A DNA stretch of 54,734 bases, taken from the NCBI GenBank assembly GCA_025353105.1, contig JANXRG010000008.1, forward strand, positions 1 through 54,734, written 5' to 3'. Below, one piece after another: positions 18,839-25,764 of this stretch (positions are counted from its first letter, which is position 1; each line of letters opens with the position of its first letter). Origin of the DNA: Verrucomicrobiota bacterium (lineage in GTDB: Bacteria > Verrucomicrobiota > Verrucomicrobiia > Chthoniobacterales > SZAS-18). Both the position numbers and the translations under genes were made by a program. A model generated the notes under the pieces. That model was not told the origin of the DNA and searched no databases. It saw only the letters and a list, made by a program, of their open reading frames with translations.

Positions 18839-21379
18839 TCATTCGGAGCGGAGCGCCGTCATTGGGTTCACGCGGGTGGCGCGACGGGCGGGGAAGAAGC
18901 AGGCGAAGAGCGCGGCGGCGCCGAGCACCATGATGGCGCCACCGAGCGCGATTGGGTCATACGGGCTGACGCGGAAGAGGACGCTGGCGATCAGCTGGCC
19001 GGCCGCCAGCGCGAGCAGAACGCCAAGGCCGAGGGCAACGGCAGTTTGCTTCGCGCCCTGACCCATGATCAACTGGAAGACGTCGGCGGGCCGGGCGCCC
19101 AGCGACATGCGGATGCCGATTTCGCGAGTACGGCGCGAGACCGCATAAGCGTGGACGCCATACACGCCGATGGCGGCGATGAGCAGGGCCGCGCCGCCAA
19201 AGACGGCGAAGAGCGCCGCGCCCGCCCGGATGGTCCAGCTGCCGAAATTACGATCGACGACGTTTTTGAATGTGGAAAGGCTCTGGAGCGGAAGATCGGA
19301 TTCCGCGGCGCCCAACTCGCGGCGCAACACCGGCAGGAAGGCCGAGGCGGCGGCCGGCGATTCGTTCGCGAGGCGGACCTGGAAATACACGCTCGCTTCC
19401 GGCGCCTGCGCCAGCGGCACGTAGAGATGGGCATGGGATTCGTTCCCAAACACGTCGTGCCGGGTGTTGCGCACCACGCCGATGATTTCCATTTCCGGCC
19501 GCGTGCCATCGGGGGAGGCCGAGAGGTACTTCACGCGTTGTCCGATGGCGCCTCCGTTCGGGAATAATTTTTTCGCAACCTTTTCGTCAACGATGATGGT
19601 CCGCGGCGCGCCCGGGATATCCGATTCGGCCGGAGTGAAGTCGCGTCCCTCCAGAATCGGAATGCCGACCGAGCGAAAGAGGCAGGTCGTAACCACATGG
19701 TAAACGCCGCTCGCGCCCAGTTTCTCACCGGGACTGGGCGTCGCGTCGACGGGATCGCCGGCGCGCAGGATCCGTTTTGTGTCCGTGTTGTTGATGTACG
19801 GCACCATCGTGTTGACCGCGACGGAGGCGACGCCGGGCATCGCGGCAATGCGGTCGCGCAGGCGAATCAAGCGTGGCAGCGCGTCGGTCGGCTTCACGCG
19901 CGAGAGACTGTAGTCCAGCTCGGCCACCACGCCGCCGTTGGTCGTGAATCCAGGGTCAGCGGTGGCGGCCATCGCACCGCCGCGGAAGAAGAGTGCGGCG
20001 GAGAAAACCAGCGCCAGGGAAAGCGCGAGCTGCGCCATGACCAGCAGGTGCCGGGGGGCAAAGAGCCGGTGGGACGGACTGTGGGCGAATTCGCCAGCCT
20101 GCTGCTTAAGGTCATTGGCCAGGTCGACCCGCGTCAAGTTCAACGCCGGCCCGAGGCTGAAAATGAGCGTCGCGATCAGGCAGAACGCGAACGTGGCGGC
20201 GAGGGCGGTGCGGTCGGGGGTGAAATCAACGACCAGATTGAAAGAGAAGGACATCGACTCGAAGACGCTGCGCATCGAGGACAACAGGACGCCGTTAGCC
20301 CAGTAGCTGAGGCCCAGGCCGACGATGCCACCGAGCATGGCGAGGACCAGTCCCTCGACGAGCAGTTGTCGAATCACGCGGCCGCGTCCGGCCCCGAGCG
20401 CAAGGCGGAGGGCGATTTCCTTCCGCCGCGCCGCGCCGCGCGCCAGCAGCATGTTTGCGAGATTCAAGCAGGCGATGAGCAGGACAATCGCGGCCAGACT
20501 GAGGAAGACGATTCCCATCAGACCGGTGACGTCATCGCTTTCGGGCTCCGTGCTGATGTTGAAACGGGAGGGTTTCTGCACCATCAACGCGCGGGCGCCG
20601 CCCGACTCCGGCGGGGCCAGTGCGTTGAGTCTTTCGTCGAGCACCGGCAGGCGCGACTTGGCGTTGTCAACCGTCACCCAGGGCGCGAGGCGGGCCAGGA
20701 TATTCAGGGCGTGGGTCCGCGGATTTGCGAGGTCGGAGCTTCCATCCGTCCATTGGCTTGACAGCTGACTATAGATGCCGAGGGGGAGCCAGGCGTCGGG
20801 CGCAACCAGCGCATGCGTGCCGCTGAAGCCGCGCGGGGCGACGCCGATAATCGTGTAGGCGTCACCGTTGACCCGGAGGGTGGAGCCAATCAGATTGTCC
20901 GTGCCGCCTAGGAACCGCCAGTACGCATGGCTGATCACGACCACGGGAAGGTTGGCCCCGGGCGTGGACTCGGCCGCGTTGAATCCCCGGCCGAGGGTCA
21001 GATTGGCGCCGTGCAGGGAAAAATAATTATCGGAGACGTAGAAGGCGAAACTGCGTTTTTGCGATTCCGCATCCTTGCCCAGTCCGGCCAGAGTGAAGCC
21101 CAAAGCGCAGACGTCGCTGAAGACTTCCTTGGTCTCGCGCAACGCCTGATATTCGGCGTAGGAGAACTGACGATAGCCGCCGTCCGTGCCCTTGCGCCCG
21201 GTGAAGACGGCCACGATCGACGCGGGATCCTGCGCCACGATCGGCTTGAGGATGGCGCCATTAACGAGCGCGAAGATCGCCGTGTTCACGCCGATGGCGA
21301 TGCCAAGGGTGAGCACGGCTGCGATCGTGAAGCCGGGGGACTTGAACAGTTGGCGGATGGCGAACTTCAGATCATTCAT
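18839..21379 (-). CDS. ADOP-family MacB-like permease 7 (operon-proximal)
   Basis: At 846 residues this is the longest permease and the first of the seven to be transcribed. It opens MNDLKFAIRQLFKSPGF and GVNTAIFALVNGAILKPI. Signatures are [18 protein letters not shown] and TREIGIRMSLGARPADVF. The extra length lies in the first periplasmic core (around residues 210-290) and in the region before the second FtsX copy. ADOP proteins are heterogeneous in their periplasmic cores, and this one is clearly separate from ADOPs 2-6. It is separated from the ATPase gene by a 4HB cassette in opposite orientation. Confidence 0.9.
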   Translation of the reverse strand: MNDLKFAIRQLFKSPGFTIAAVLTLGIAIGVNTAIFALVNGAILKPIVAQDPASIVAVFTGRKGTDGGYRQFSYAEYQALRETKEVFSDVCALGFTLAGLGKDAESQKRSFAFYVSDNYFSLHGANLTLGRGFNAAESTPGANLPVVVISHAYWRFLGGTDNLIGSTLRVNGDAYTIIGVAPRGFSGTHALVAPDAWLPLGIYSQLSSQWTDGSSDLANPRTHALNILARLAPWVTVDNAKSRLPVLDERLNALAPPESGGARALMVQKPSRFNISTEPESDDVTGLMGIVFLSLAAIVLLIACLNLANMLLARGAARRKEIALRLALGAGRGRVIRQLLVEGLVLAMLGGIVGLGLSYWANGVLLSSMRSVFESMSFSFNLVVDFTPDRTALAATFAFCLIATLIFSLGPALNLTRVDLANDLKQQAGEFAHSPSHRLFAPRHLLVMAQLALSLALVFSAALFFRGGAMAATADPGFTTNGGVVAELDYSLSRVKPTDALPRLIRLRDRIAAMPGVASVAVNTMVPYINNTDTKRILRAGDPVDATPSPGEKLGASGVYHVVTTCLFRSVGIPILEGRDFTPAESDIPGAPRTIIVDEKVAKKLFPNGGAIGQRVKYLSASPDGTRPEMEIIGVVRNTRHDVFGNESHAHLYVPLAQAPEASVYFQVRLANESPAAASAFLPVLRRELGAAESDLPLQSLSTFKNVVDRNFGSWTIRAGAALFAVFGGAALLIAAIGVYGVHAYAVSRRTREIGIRMSLGARPADVFQLIMGQGAKQTAVALGLGVLLALAAGQLIASVLFRVSPYDPIALGGAIMVLGAAALFACFFPARRATRVNPMTALRSE

Positions 21380-21382
21380 GGG

Positions 21383-21418
21383 GAATTTCAGATTTCAGAT
21401 CTTAGATTTCAGATTTGT
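21383..21418. repeat. Left arm of inverted repeat flanking the four-helix-bundle gene
   Basis: The inner 26 bp (21391-21416) are the reverse complement of 21835-21860 with 24 of 26 matches. The arm is made of two copies of the word AAATCTGAAATC (read on the opposite strand). It begins three bases from the ADOP7 start codon. Confidence 0.8.
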
Positions 21419-21463
21419 CTCTCGCAGTGAACGTGGTAGACGAACTCGCAGGATCAGGCGGAG

Positions 21464-21856
21464 ATGAAGCGGCGGACGAAGGCGTTTGCTCTCCGCGTGT
21501 TGAAACTGATGGATGCGTTGCCGAGGTCTGCAAAGGGTCGACTCTTCGCCGATCAACTCGGACGGTCTGGAACGTCGGTTGCCTCGAACTACCGGGCGGC
21601 GTGTCGGGCGCGTTCGGACGCGGAGTTTCTGGCGAAAATTGGGGTTGTCCTCGAGGAGGCAGATGAGTCGGCTCTTTGGTTGGAACTCATGATTGACGAG
21701 GGAATCCTGAAACCAAGGCGGCTCGCTGAGCTTCTCAACGAGGCAAACGAAATTAACGCGATCATGGTTGCGACGCGGCTCAGTACGATTCGGCGCACGT
21801 CCGCGGCGCGCAATCTCGAGAAGGCGCGTTCCAAAAATCTGAAATCCAAAATCTGA
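21464..21856 (+). CDS. Four-helix-bundle protein (S23 / 23S-rRNA-IVP family)
   Basis: This 130-residue, all-helical protein resembles the S23/IVP four-helix-bundle family. The diagnostic stretch is about residues 30-75 (LGRSGTSVASNYRAACRARS, then EFLAKIGVVLEEADESALWLE). The family includes ORFs inside 23S rRNA intervening sequences and is related to the Avd accessory protein of diversity-generating retroelements. The biochemical function of the free-standing copies is unknown. It is the only plus-strand gene in the minus-strand ABC cluster. Its last residues (SKNLKSKI) and its stop codon are encoded inside the right arm of the flanking repeat, so the C-terminus is probably accidental. No reverse transcriptase or template repeat lies nearby. 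Confidence 0.85.
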   Translation: MKRRTKAFALRVLKLMDALPRSAKGRLFADQLGRSGTSVASNYRAACRARSDAEFLAKIGVVLEEADESALWLELMIDEGILKPRRLAELLNEANEINAIMVATRLSTIRRTSAARNLEKARSKNLKSKI

Positions 21857-21860
21857 AATC
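21835..21860. repeat. Right arm of inverted repeat flanking the four-helix-bundle gene
   Basis: This arm holds two copies of AAATCTGAAATC-like words and is inverted relative to 21391-21416 (24/26). It contains the stop codon of the four-helix-bundle gene. Confidence 0.8.
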
Positions 21861-21871
21861 ATAAATTCAGT

Positions 21872-22543
21872 TCAGGTTTCCATCCACCCGTCGCGCAGCC
21901 GGATCACGTGGCGGCCGAAGCCGGCGTTTTGGTCCGAGTGCGTCACCTGCACGACCGTGGTGCCCTCGTCGTTCAGGCGCTTGAAGCGTTGCATGATCTC
22001 GCGGCCCTGATCGCTGTGGAGGTTGCCGGTGGGTTCGTCGGCGAGGAGCAGGCGCGGCTTCGCGATCGTGGCCCGGGCGATGGCCACGAGCTGCTGCTGG
22101 CCACCCGAGAGTTGGGACGGGAAAAGATCCTTCTTTCCGACGATCGAGAATCGATCGAGCGCATCGGCCACCATCGCCTCGCGGTCCTTGGCGTGCAGAT
22201 CGCGGTAGCGGAGCGGGACGTCGAGGTTCTCGGCGACCGTGAGATCGTCGAGCAGATGAAACTGCTGGAAGACGAAGCCGACATTCGCTTTGTTGAGCGC
22301 GGCGCGCTCCTTCGGTTTCATCGAGTGCACGGGCTGCTCGTCGAACCAGAACTCGCCCTGCCAGCCGTGATCGTAGAGGCCGAGAATGTTGAGCAGCGTG
22401 GATTTCCCCGCGCCGCTCGGGCCCATGATCGTGACAAAGTCACCGTCCTCGATGTCGAGCGTGATGCGGCGCAAGAGCCACGTCGGACTCGGTTTGGTGG
22501 GCACCGATTTCTCGAGCCCCTTGAGTTGAATCAACGGTTTCAT
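21872..22543 (-). CDS. ABC transporter ATP-binding protein A (MacB/LolD type)
   Basis: This is a 223-residue nucleotide-binding subunit. Walker A is GPSGAGKS (about residue 41), the Q-loop is in FVFQQFHLL, the signature is [14 protein letters not shown], Walker B is [11 protein letters not shown] and the switch His is in VTHSD. The DEPTGNLHS extension is typical of the LolD/MacB/FtsE branch, which powers FtsX-fold permeases. ATG 22543 gives the normal family start ([13 protein letters not shown]); a longer reading to 22597 adds 18 unrelated residues. It follows ATPase B by 84 bp and is the last ATPase before the permease row. Confidence 0.92.
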   Translation of the reverse strand: MKPLIQLKGLEKSVPTKPSPTWLLRRITLDIEDGDFVTIMGPSGAGKSTLLNILGLYDHGWQGEFWFDEQPVHSMKPKERAALNKANVGFVFQQFHLLDDLTVAENLDVPLRYRDLHAKDREAMVADALDRFSIVGKKDLFPSQLSGGQQQLVAIARATIAKPRLLLADEPTGNLHSDQGREIMQRFKRLNDEGTTVVQVTHSDQNAGFGRHVIRLRDGWMET

Positions 22544-22627
22544 GAGTTCGGTACTCGTTTTTTGGCGCGAGGATTCGCGATCGCAGTGCGAAACCACGGC
22601 GTTTTTTGGGAGCGGTTTCTCGCGCGG

Positions 22628-23320
22628 CTAATGCTTCGTTTCTTCCACGACGCGACCGTCGAAAAGATGGATGGCGCGCTGGGCGTGCCCGGCGAAGCGC
22701 TCATCGTGCGTGACCATCACGATGGTGGCGCCGTCGGCGTGCAATTCGGCGAGGAGTTGCATCACCTGCTCGCCGTTGCGCGAATCAAGGTTTCCCGTGG
22801 GCTCGTCCGCGAGCAGCACGCTCGGCTTGCCGGCGAGGGCGCGGGCGACGGCGACGCGCTGCTGTTGACCACCGGAGAGCTGGCTCGGCAGGTGTCGCGC
22901 GCGATGGCTCATGCCGACCCGCTCCAGCGCGGCGGTGACGGCGGTCTTGCGGTCGCCCGGCGACATGCCGCGATAGGTGAGCGGCAATTCCACGTTTTCG
23001 AAGACGTCGAGGTCGCCGATGAGATTGAAGCTTTGGAAGATGAAACCGATTTCCTGATTCCGGACGCGGGCACGCTCGGAGGGATTCAAATCGGTGACGG
23101 GGCGATTGTTGAGTTTGTAGGTGCCGGCGGTGGCCGTATCGAGCAGGCCGAGGATTGAAAGCAGCGTCGACTTACCGCAGCCGGAGGGTCCCGCGATGGA
23201 AACGTATTCACCTTTGAGGATGTCGAGATGAATGCCCGAAAGCGCGTGGGTCTCAACCTCGTCCGTCAGAAACACCTTGGTGATGTCATCGAGTTGGATG
23301 AGATGTCCGTTGGTTTGCAT
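22628..23320 (-). CDS. ABC transporter ATP-binding protein B (MacB/LolD type)
   Basis: This 230-residue ATPase has Walker A GPSGCGKS, signature [17 protein letters not shown], Walker [14 protein letters not shown] and switch His in VTHDE. It is closer to the MacB/LolD consensus than ATPase A, whose signature and D-loop differ ([13 protein letters not shown]), so the two are not a recent duplicate and may form a heterodimer or serve different permeases. The start ATG at 23320 overlaps the frameshifted tail of the GxxExxY gene by 55 bp, as expected if that gene was inserted and then decayed. Confidence 0.93.
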   Translation of the reverse strand: MQTNGHLIQLDDITKVFLTDEVETHALSGIHLDILKGEYVSIAGPSGCGKSTLLSILGLLDTATAGTYKLNNRPVTDLNPSERARVRNQEIGFIFQSFNLIGDLDVFENVELPLTYRGMSPGDRKTAVTAALERVGMSHRARHLPSQLSGGQQQRVAVARALAGKPSVLLADEPTGNLDSRNGEQVMQLLAELHADGATIVMVTHDERFAGHAQRAIHLFDGRVVEETKH

Positions 23321-23682
23321 AGGGAGTGAGGGGGAAGGGGCTTAGCCACGAAGGCACGAAGGGCACGAAGTATTGTTAGAGGATCTTGCGCTTGATGCCG
23401 TTTTTCAGAATTGATGTGCAGGCCCTCATGCTTTCCGGTGGCGCGGAGATAGCCGAGGAGTTGGGCTTCGTGGACGGGATCAAAGCGTTCCACCGCCTTG
23501 ATTTCGACAACGACGCGATCGGCCACCAAGAGGTCGAGTCGATGCTCGCCGATTGGGCAGCCGTTGTAGGTGAGCAGAACTGCGACCTGCCGCATAAAAT
23601 CGAGCCCGCGGAGGGCAAGCTCGTGGCAGAGGGCGTTTTCATAAACGCTCTCGAGGAGCCCGGGACCAAGGTGTCGGTGCAC
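23266..23682 (-). pseudogene. GxxExxY-family protein, decayed (C-terminal frameshift)
   Basis: The N-terminus HRHLGPGLLESVYENAL carries the G-x-x-E-x-x-Y motif (GLLESVY) that names the family. The middle (YNGCPIGEHRLDLLVADRVV, then EIKAVERFDPVHEAQLLGYL) is the conserved core, which resembles a PD-(D/E)XK nuclease core (D-L-L ... V-E-I-K-A). After LHIN the frame changes: the expected family ending (LKNGIKRKIL, stop at 23376) continues in another frame. A small deletion near 23410 therefore seems to have shifted the reading into unrelated sequence that runs into the ATPase B gene. The only start in frame is GTG 23682, and family-like codons (GAAIEV) lie upstream without an ATG. It is probably a pseudogene. 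Confidence 0.75.
23345..23370. repeat. Left arm of inverted repeat flanking the GxxExxY cassette
   Basis: This 26-bp arm is built of the word GGCACGAAG and is the reverse complement of 23747-23772 with 24 of 26 matches. It lies 25 bp from the start codon of ATPase B. Confidence 0.8.
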
Positions 23683-23746
23683 CTCAATCGCGGCCCCCTG
23701 ATCCCTTCCGAAGGCGAGTCCTCATGATTTCGAATCAGTGGCATTT

Positions 23747-23772
23747 CTTCGTGATCTTCGTGCCTTCGTGGC
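23747..23772. repeat. Right arm of inverted repeat flanking the GxxExxY cassette
   Basis: This 26-bp arm is made of the word CTTCGTGCC repeated nearly three times and is inverted relative to 23345-23370. It ends 7 bp before the adaptor stop codon (23779). The bracketed unit is about 428 bp. Confidence 0.8.
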
Positions 23773-23778
23773 CATCCT

Positions 23779-25032
23779 TCAGTTCAGTCGGACGCGGTCG
23801 TGGGAGTCCCACGTGGACATGTCGGAAAGGATGACTTTGTCGCCAGGCTGGAGGCCGGCGAGGATTTCGACGGTATTCACGGAGCTCCGGCCCAGATCCA
23901 CCGAGGTTCGCACTGCTTCACGCCCGTCTGCGCTCAGCTTGAAAAGTCCCACCTTGCCGCGTTCCTGGCCATAAGCGGGGCGGCCAACGAAGATGACGTC
24001 GTCGAGGCGTTCCAGCTCGATGATGCCTTCCACCGAGAGATCCGGTCGCGCGCCCTTGGGCAGCGTTCCGGTCAGCGCGATGTCCACCTTCACGGTGCCG
24101 TTCTGCACAGCGGGATCGACGCGCACAACTTCGCCGGCCACCGTGCCGTTGCGGGTGTCAACCATCGCCGGCTGTCCAATCTGAATGTCCTTGGCCTGCG
24201 TTTCCGCGATGCGCACTTCGGCCTTGAGGTGCGAGGGATCGGCGACCCGGGCGAGATTCAGACCGACCGTCACGCGCTGGCCGACTTCGAGCGGCAACGC
24301 CTGGAGCACGCCTTCCATGCCGGCACGCACCTGCAGCGCATCCACTTGTCCGCGCTTGAGCGCCGCCGCGGCCTTGAGTCGCTCCACGTCCGCCTCCTGC
24401 ACGGCCAGTTGCGGCCGGATTGATTCCTCCATGAACTTCAGCCGCTGGGTGCCGATCTCGTAGCGGGACTGCAAATCCGCGGCGCGCACGCGCGAGAGCT
24501 TGAGTTCCAGTTCGGCCACCAGGCCATTCTTCGAGAGCTGCTCATTGACCGATTGTTGCAATTTCGCCTGTTGCAGATCGGCGTCGAGCTTGGCGTGCTC
24601 GGCCCGGCGGTCGAGCACCTGGCCCTCGAGCTGCACGCGCAGGCTTGCGAGCTTGGCCTCCGACGACTTCGCGTTGAGGTCGGCCTCGACCATCTCCTGC
24701 GAAAGCTCCGGATTCGCGAGGGTGCAGAGGACGTCGTTGGCGCCGACGATCTTACCCGGGCGGGCCACAATCCGCTCGACGCGACCTTCGGTTCGGGCGG
24801 CGATCCATTGGATATCCTCGGGCACCAGCGTGCCCAGACCGCGCACCTGGCGCAGCATTGGTCCACGCTTCACGGTATCGATCCACACGGCGCTCCGCTC
24901 CACGGTGGGGGCGGCGGGGCGAAGCTGGGAAACACCGATGCTGATCACGATCAGGGCCAGTCCGGCGAGGCCACCGATGATCAGGCGGCGTTGATTTTTT
25001 TTCTTCGCGCGATCGGGGCGGGGGATATCCAT
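23779..25032 (-). CDS. HlyD/MacA-like periplasmic adaptor protein
   Basis: This 417-residue membrane-fusion protein is the expected partner of a MacB-type ABC pump. A basic N-terminus (DRAKKKNQRR) is followed by one TM anchor (about residues 18-38). A lipoyl half-domain follows around 65-105 (TLVPEDIQWIAARTEGRV), then a long coiled-coil hairpin about 110-225, the second lipoyl half (VRAGMEGVLQALPLEVGQRV), and beta-barrel and membrane-proximal domains to the end (GLQPGDKVILSD). ATG 25032 gives a normal start; an upstream in-frame start at 25128 adds 32 residues without family character. It is the only adaptor for seven permeases. Confidence 0.9.
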   Translation of the reverse strand: MDIPRPDRAKKKNQRRLIIGGLAGLALIVISIGVSQLRPAAPTVERSAVWIDTVKRGPMLRQVRGLGTLVPEDIQWIAARTEGRVERIVARPGKIVGANDVLCTLANPELSQEMVEADLNAKSSEAKLASLRVQLEGQVLDRRAEHAKLDADLQQAKLQQSVNEQLSKNGLVAELELKLSRVRAADLQSRYEIGTQRLKFMEESIRPQLAVQEADVERLKAAAALKRGQVDALQVRAGMEGVLQALPLEVGQRVTVGLNLARVADPSHLKAEVRIAETQAKDIQIGQPAMVDTRNGTVAGEVVRVDPAVQNGTVKVDIALTGTLPKGARPDLSVEGIIELERLDDVIFVGRPAYGQERGKVGLFKLSADGREAVRTSVDLGRSSVNTVEILAGLQPGDKVILSDMSTWDSHDRVRLN

Positions 25033-25132
25033 GTTCGAGACGATCGGAGGGACGGCGCCGTTCGAGACTCGGAACCGATCACCGGCGACGAGGCTGGACA
25101 TGGTTCGTTGTACCGGGACGTTTACCATGTTC

Positions 25133-25549
25133 TTAAGGCAACAGGATCCCGAACTTCATCGGAATACTCGGCAACGAGGGCAGGCCGACCGCGTTCGGAT
25201 TATTGATGCGTTGGGGTGAATTAATTTGGGCGGACGACCGGTCGCATTCGGGCGCATTGCAAACGGCGGTGGCTGGCACCGCCTGTCGATCGAAAACCGC
25301 CACGGCGCCGCGCAGCGTCCCGTCGATGTGCGCGCCCTCCCAGGCGGTCGCGATCAACATGACGGCGATTCCCACCATCAGGGCGACATAGGCCGGAATG
25401 TGATAGTGCTTTTCCTCGGCGATCTGGTCCCGCCAAAACTGCGTCAGACCGACATTGAGCGGCTGACGAAACGTGACGCGGTGACTCAATGGCGCGACAT
25501 CGCGAAGCGGTCGGATGCGAAGGGGCTCGAGATAGGTTTTTACAATCAT
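25133..25549 (-). CDS. Small single-span membrane protein, function unknown
   Basis: This 138-residue ORF is the first reading frame after the sigma-54 promoter. An N-terminal charged region (residues 1-48) precedes one predicted TM helix at about 52-70 (YVALMVGIAVMLIATAW) and a low-complexity C-terminus rich in Asn, Pro and Ser (SSAQINSPQRINNPN). A short cytoplasmic part, one span and a Pro-rich tail loosely recall TonB-like or adaptor-associated proteins, but I do not recognise a family. It lacks a good ribosome-binding site. Its position between promoter and adaptor is the main support. The frame could also be fortuitous leader. Confidence 0.5.
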   Translation of the reverse strand: MIVKTYLEPLRIRPLRDVAPLSHRVTFRQPLNVGLTQFWRDQIAEEKHYHIPAYVALMVGIAVMLIATAWEGAHIDGTLRGAVAVFDRQAVPATAVCNAPECDRSSAQINSPQRINNPNAVGLPSLPSIPMKFGILLP

Positions 25550-25609
25550 GTCTTGGAACGTTGGGCGGATGAAACCACCGACCGACCGCGGGTGTGACGC
25601 CCGCCTTAT

Positions 25610-25625
25610 TGCAATGACCGTGCCA
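25610..25625 (-). promoter_or_regulatory. Sigma-54 (RpoN) -24/-12 promoter
   Basis: Read on the minus strand the sequence is TGGCACGGTCATTGCA, an exact fit to the -24 (TGGCACG) and -12 (TTGCA) elements with the required four-base spacer. The predicted transcript start is near 25599, about 50 bases before the small membrane ORF and upstream of the adaptor, both ATPases and the permeases. An NtrC-type activator and its kinase are encoded directly upstream on the same strand. Confidence 0.85.
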
Positions 25626-25701
25626 CGGCGACAATAATAGTTGTAACTTATTGGTTGCTAGATATTTAAAAAATTGACCTCCGGGCGAGAGTCGACTGGG
25701 T

Positions 25702-25741
25702 GTGTCGTCCGTGGGACCGTGTCGTCCCGGGAATGGGACGA
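25702..25741. promoter_or_regulatory. Probable activator-binding sites (UAS) of the sigma-54 promoter
   Basis: TCGTCCC and GGGACGA form a perfect seven-base inverted repeat with a six-base spacer (25722-25741). A direct copy of GTGTCGTCC lies at 25702-25710 and another at 25719-25727, and GTCC-GTG-GGAC (25707-25717) is a second, shorter palindrome. The sites lie about 100-140 bp upstream of the predicted start, the usual distance for enhancer-binding proteins, and begin about 24 bp after the kinase stop codon. The best candidate to bind is the response regulator at 27433-28851. Confidence 0.65.
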
Positions 25742-25764
25742 TTTGCTTGCTGAAAGCAAACGGT

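Noticed and set aside
21464-21856. Diversity-generating retroelement around the Avd-like four-helix-bundle gene
   Set aside because: No reverse transcriptase, template repeat or variable repeat is found nearby; the neighbouring genes are ABC transporter parts.
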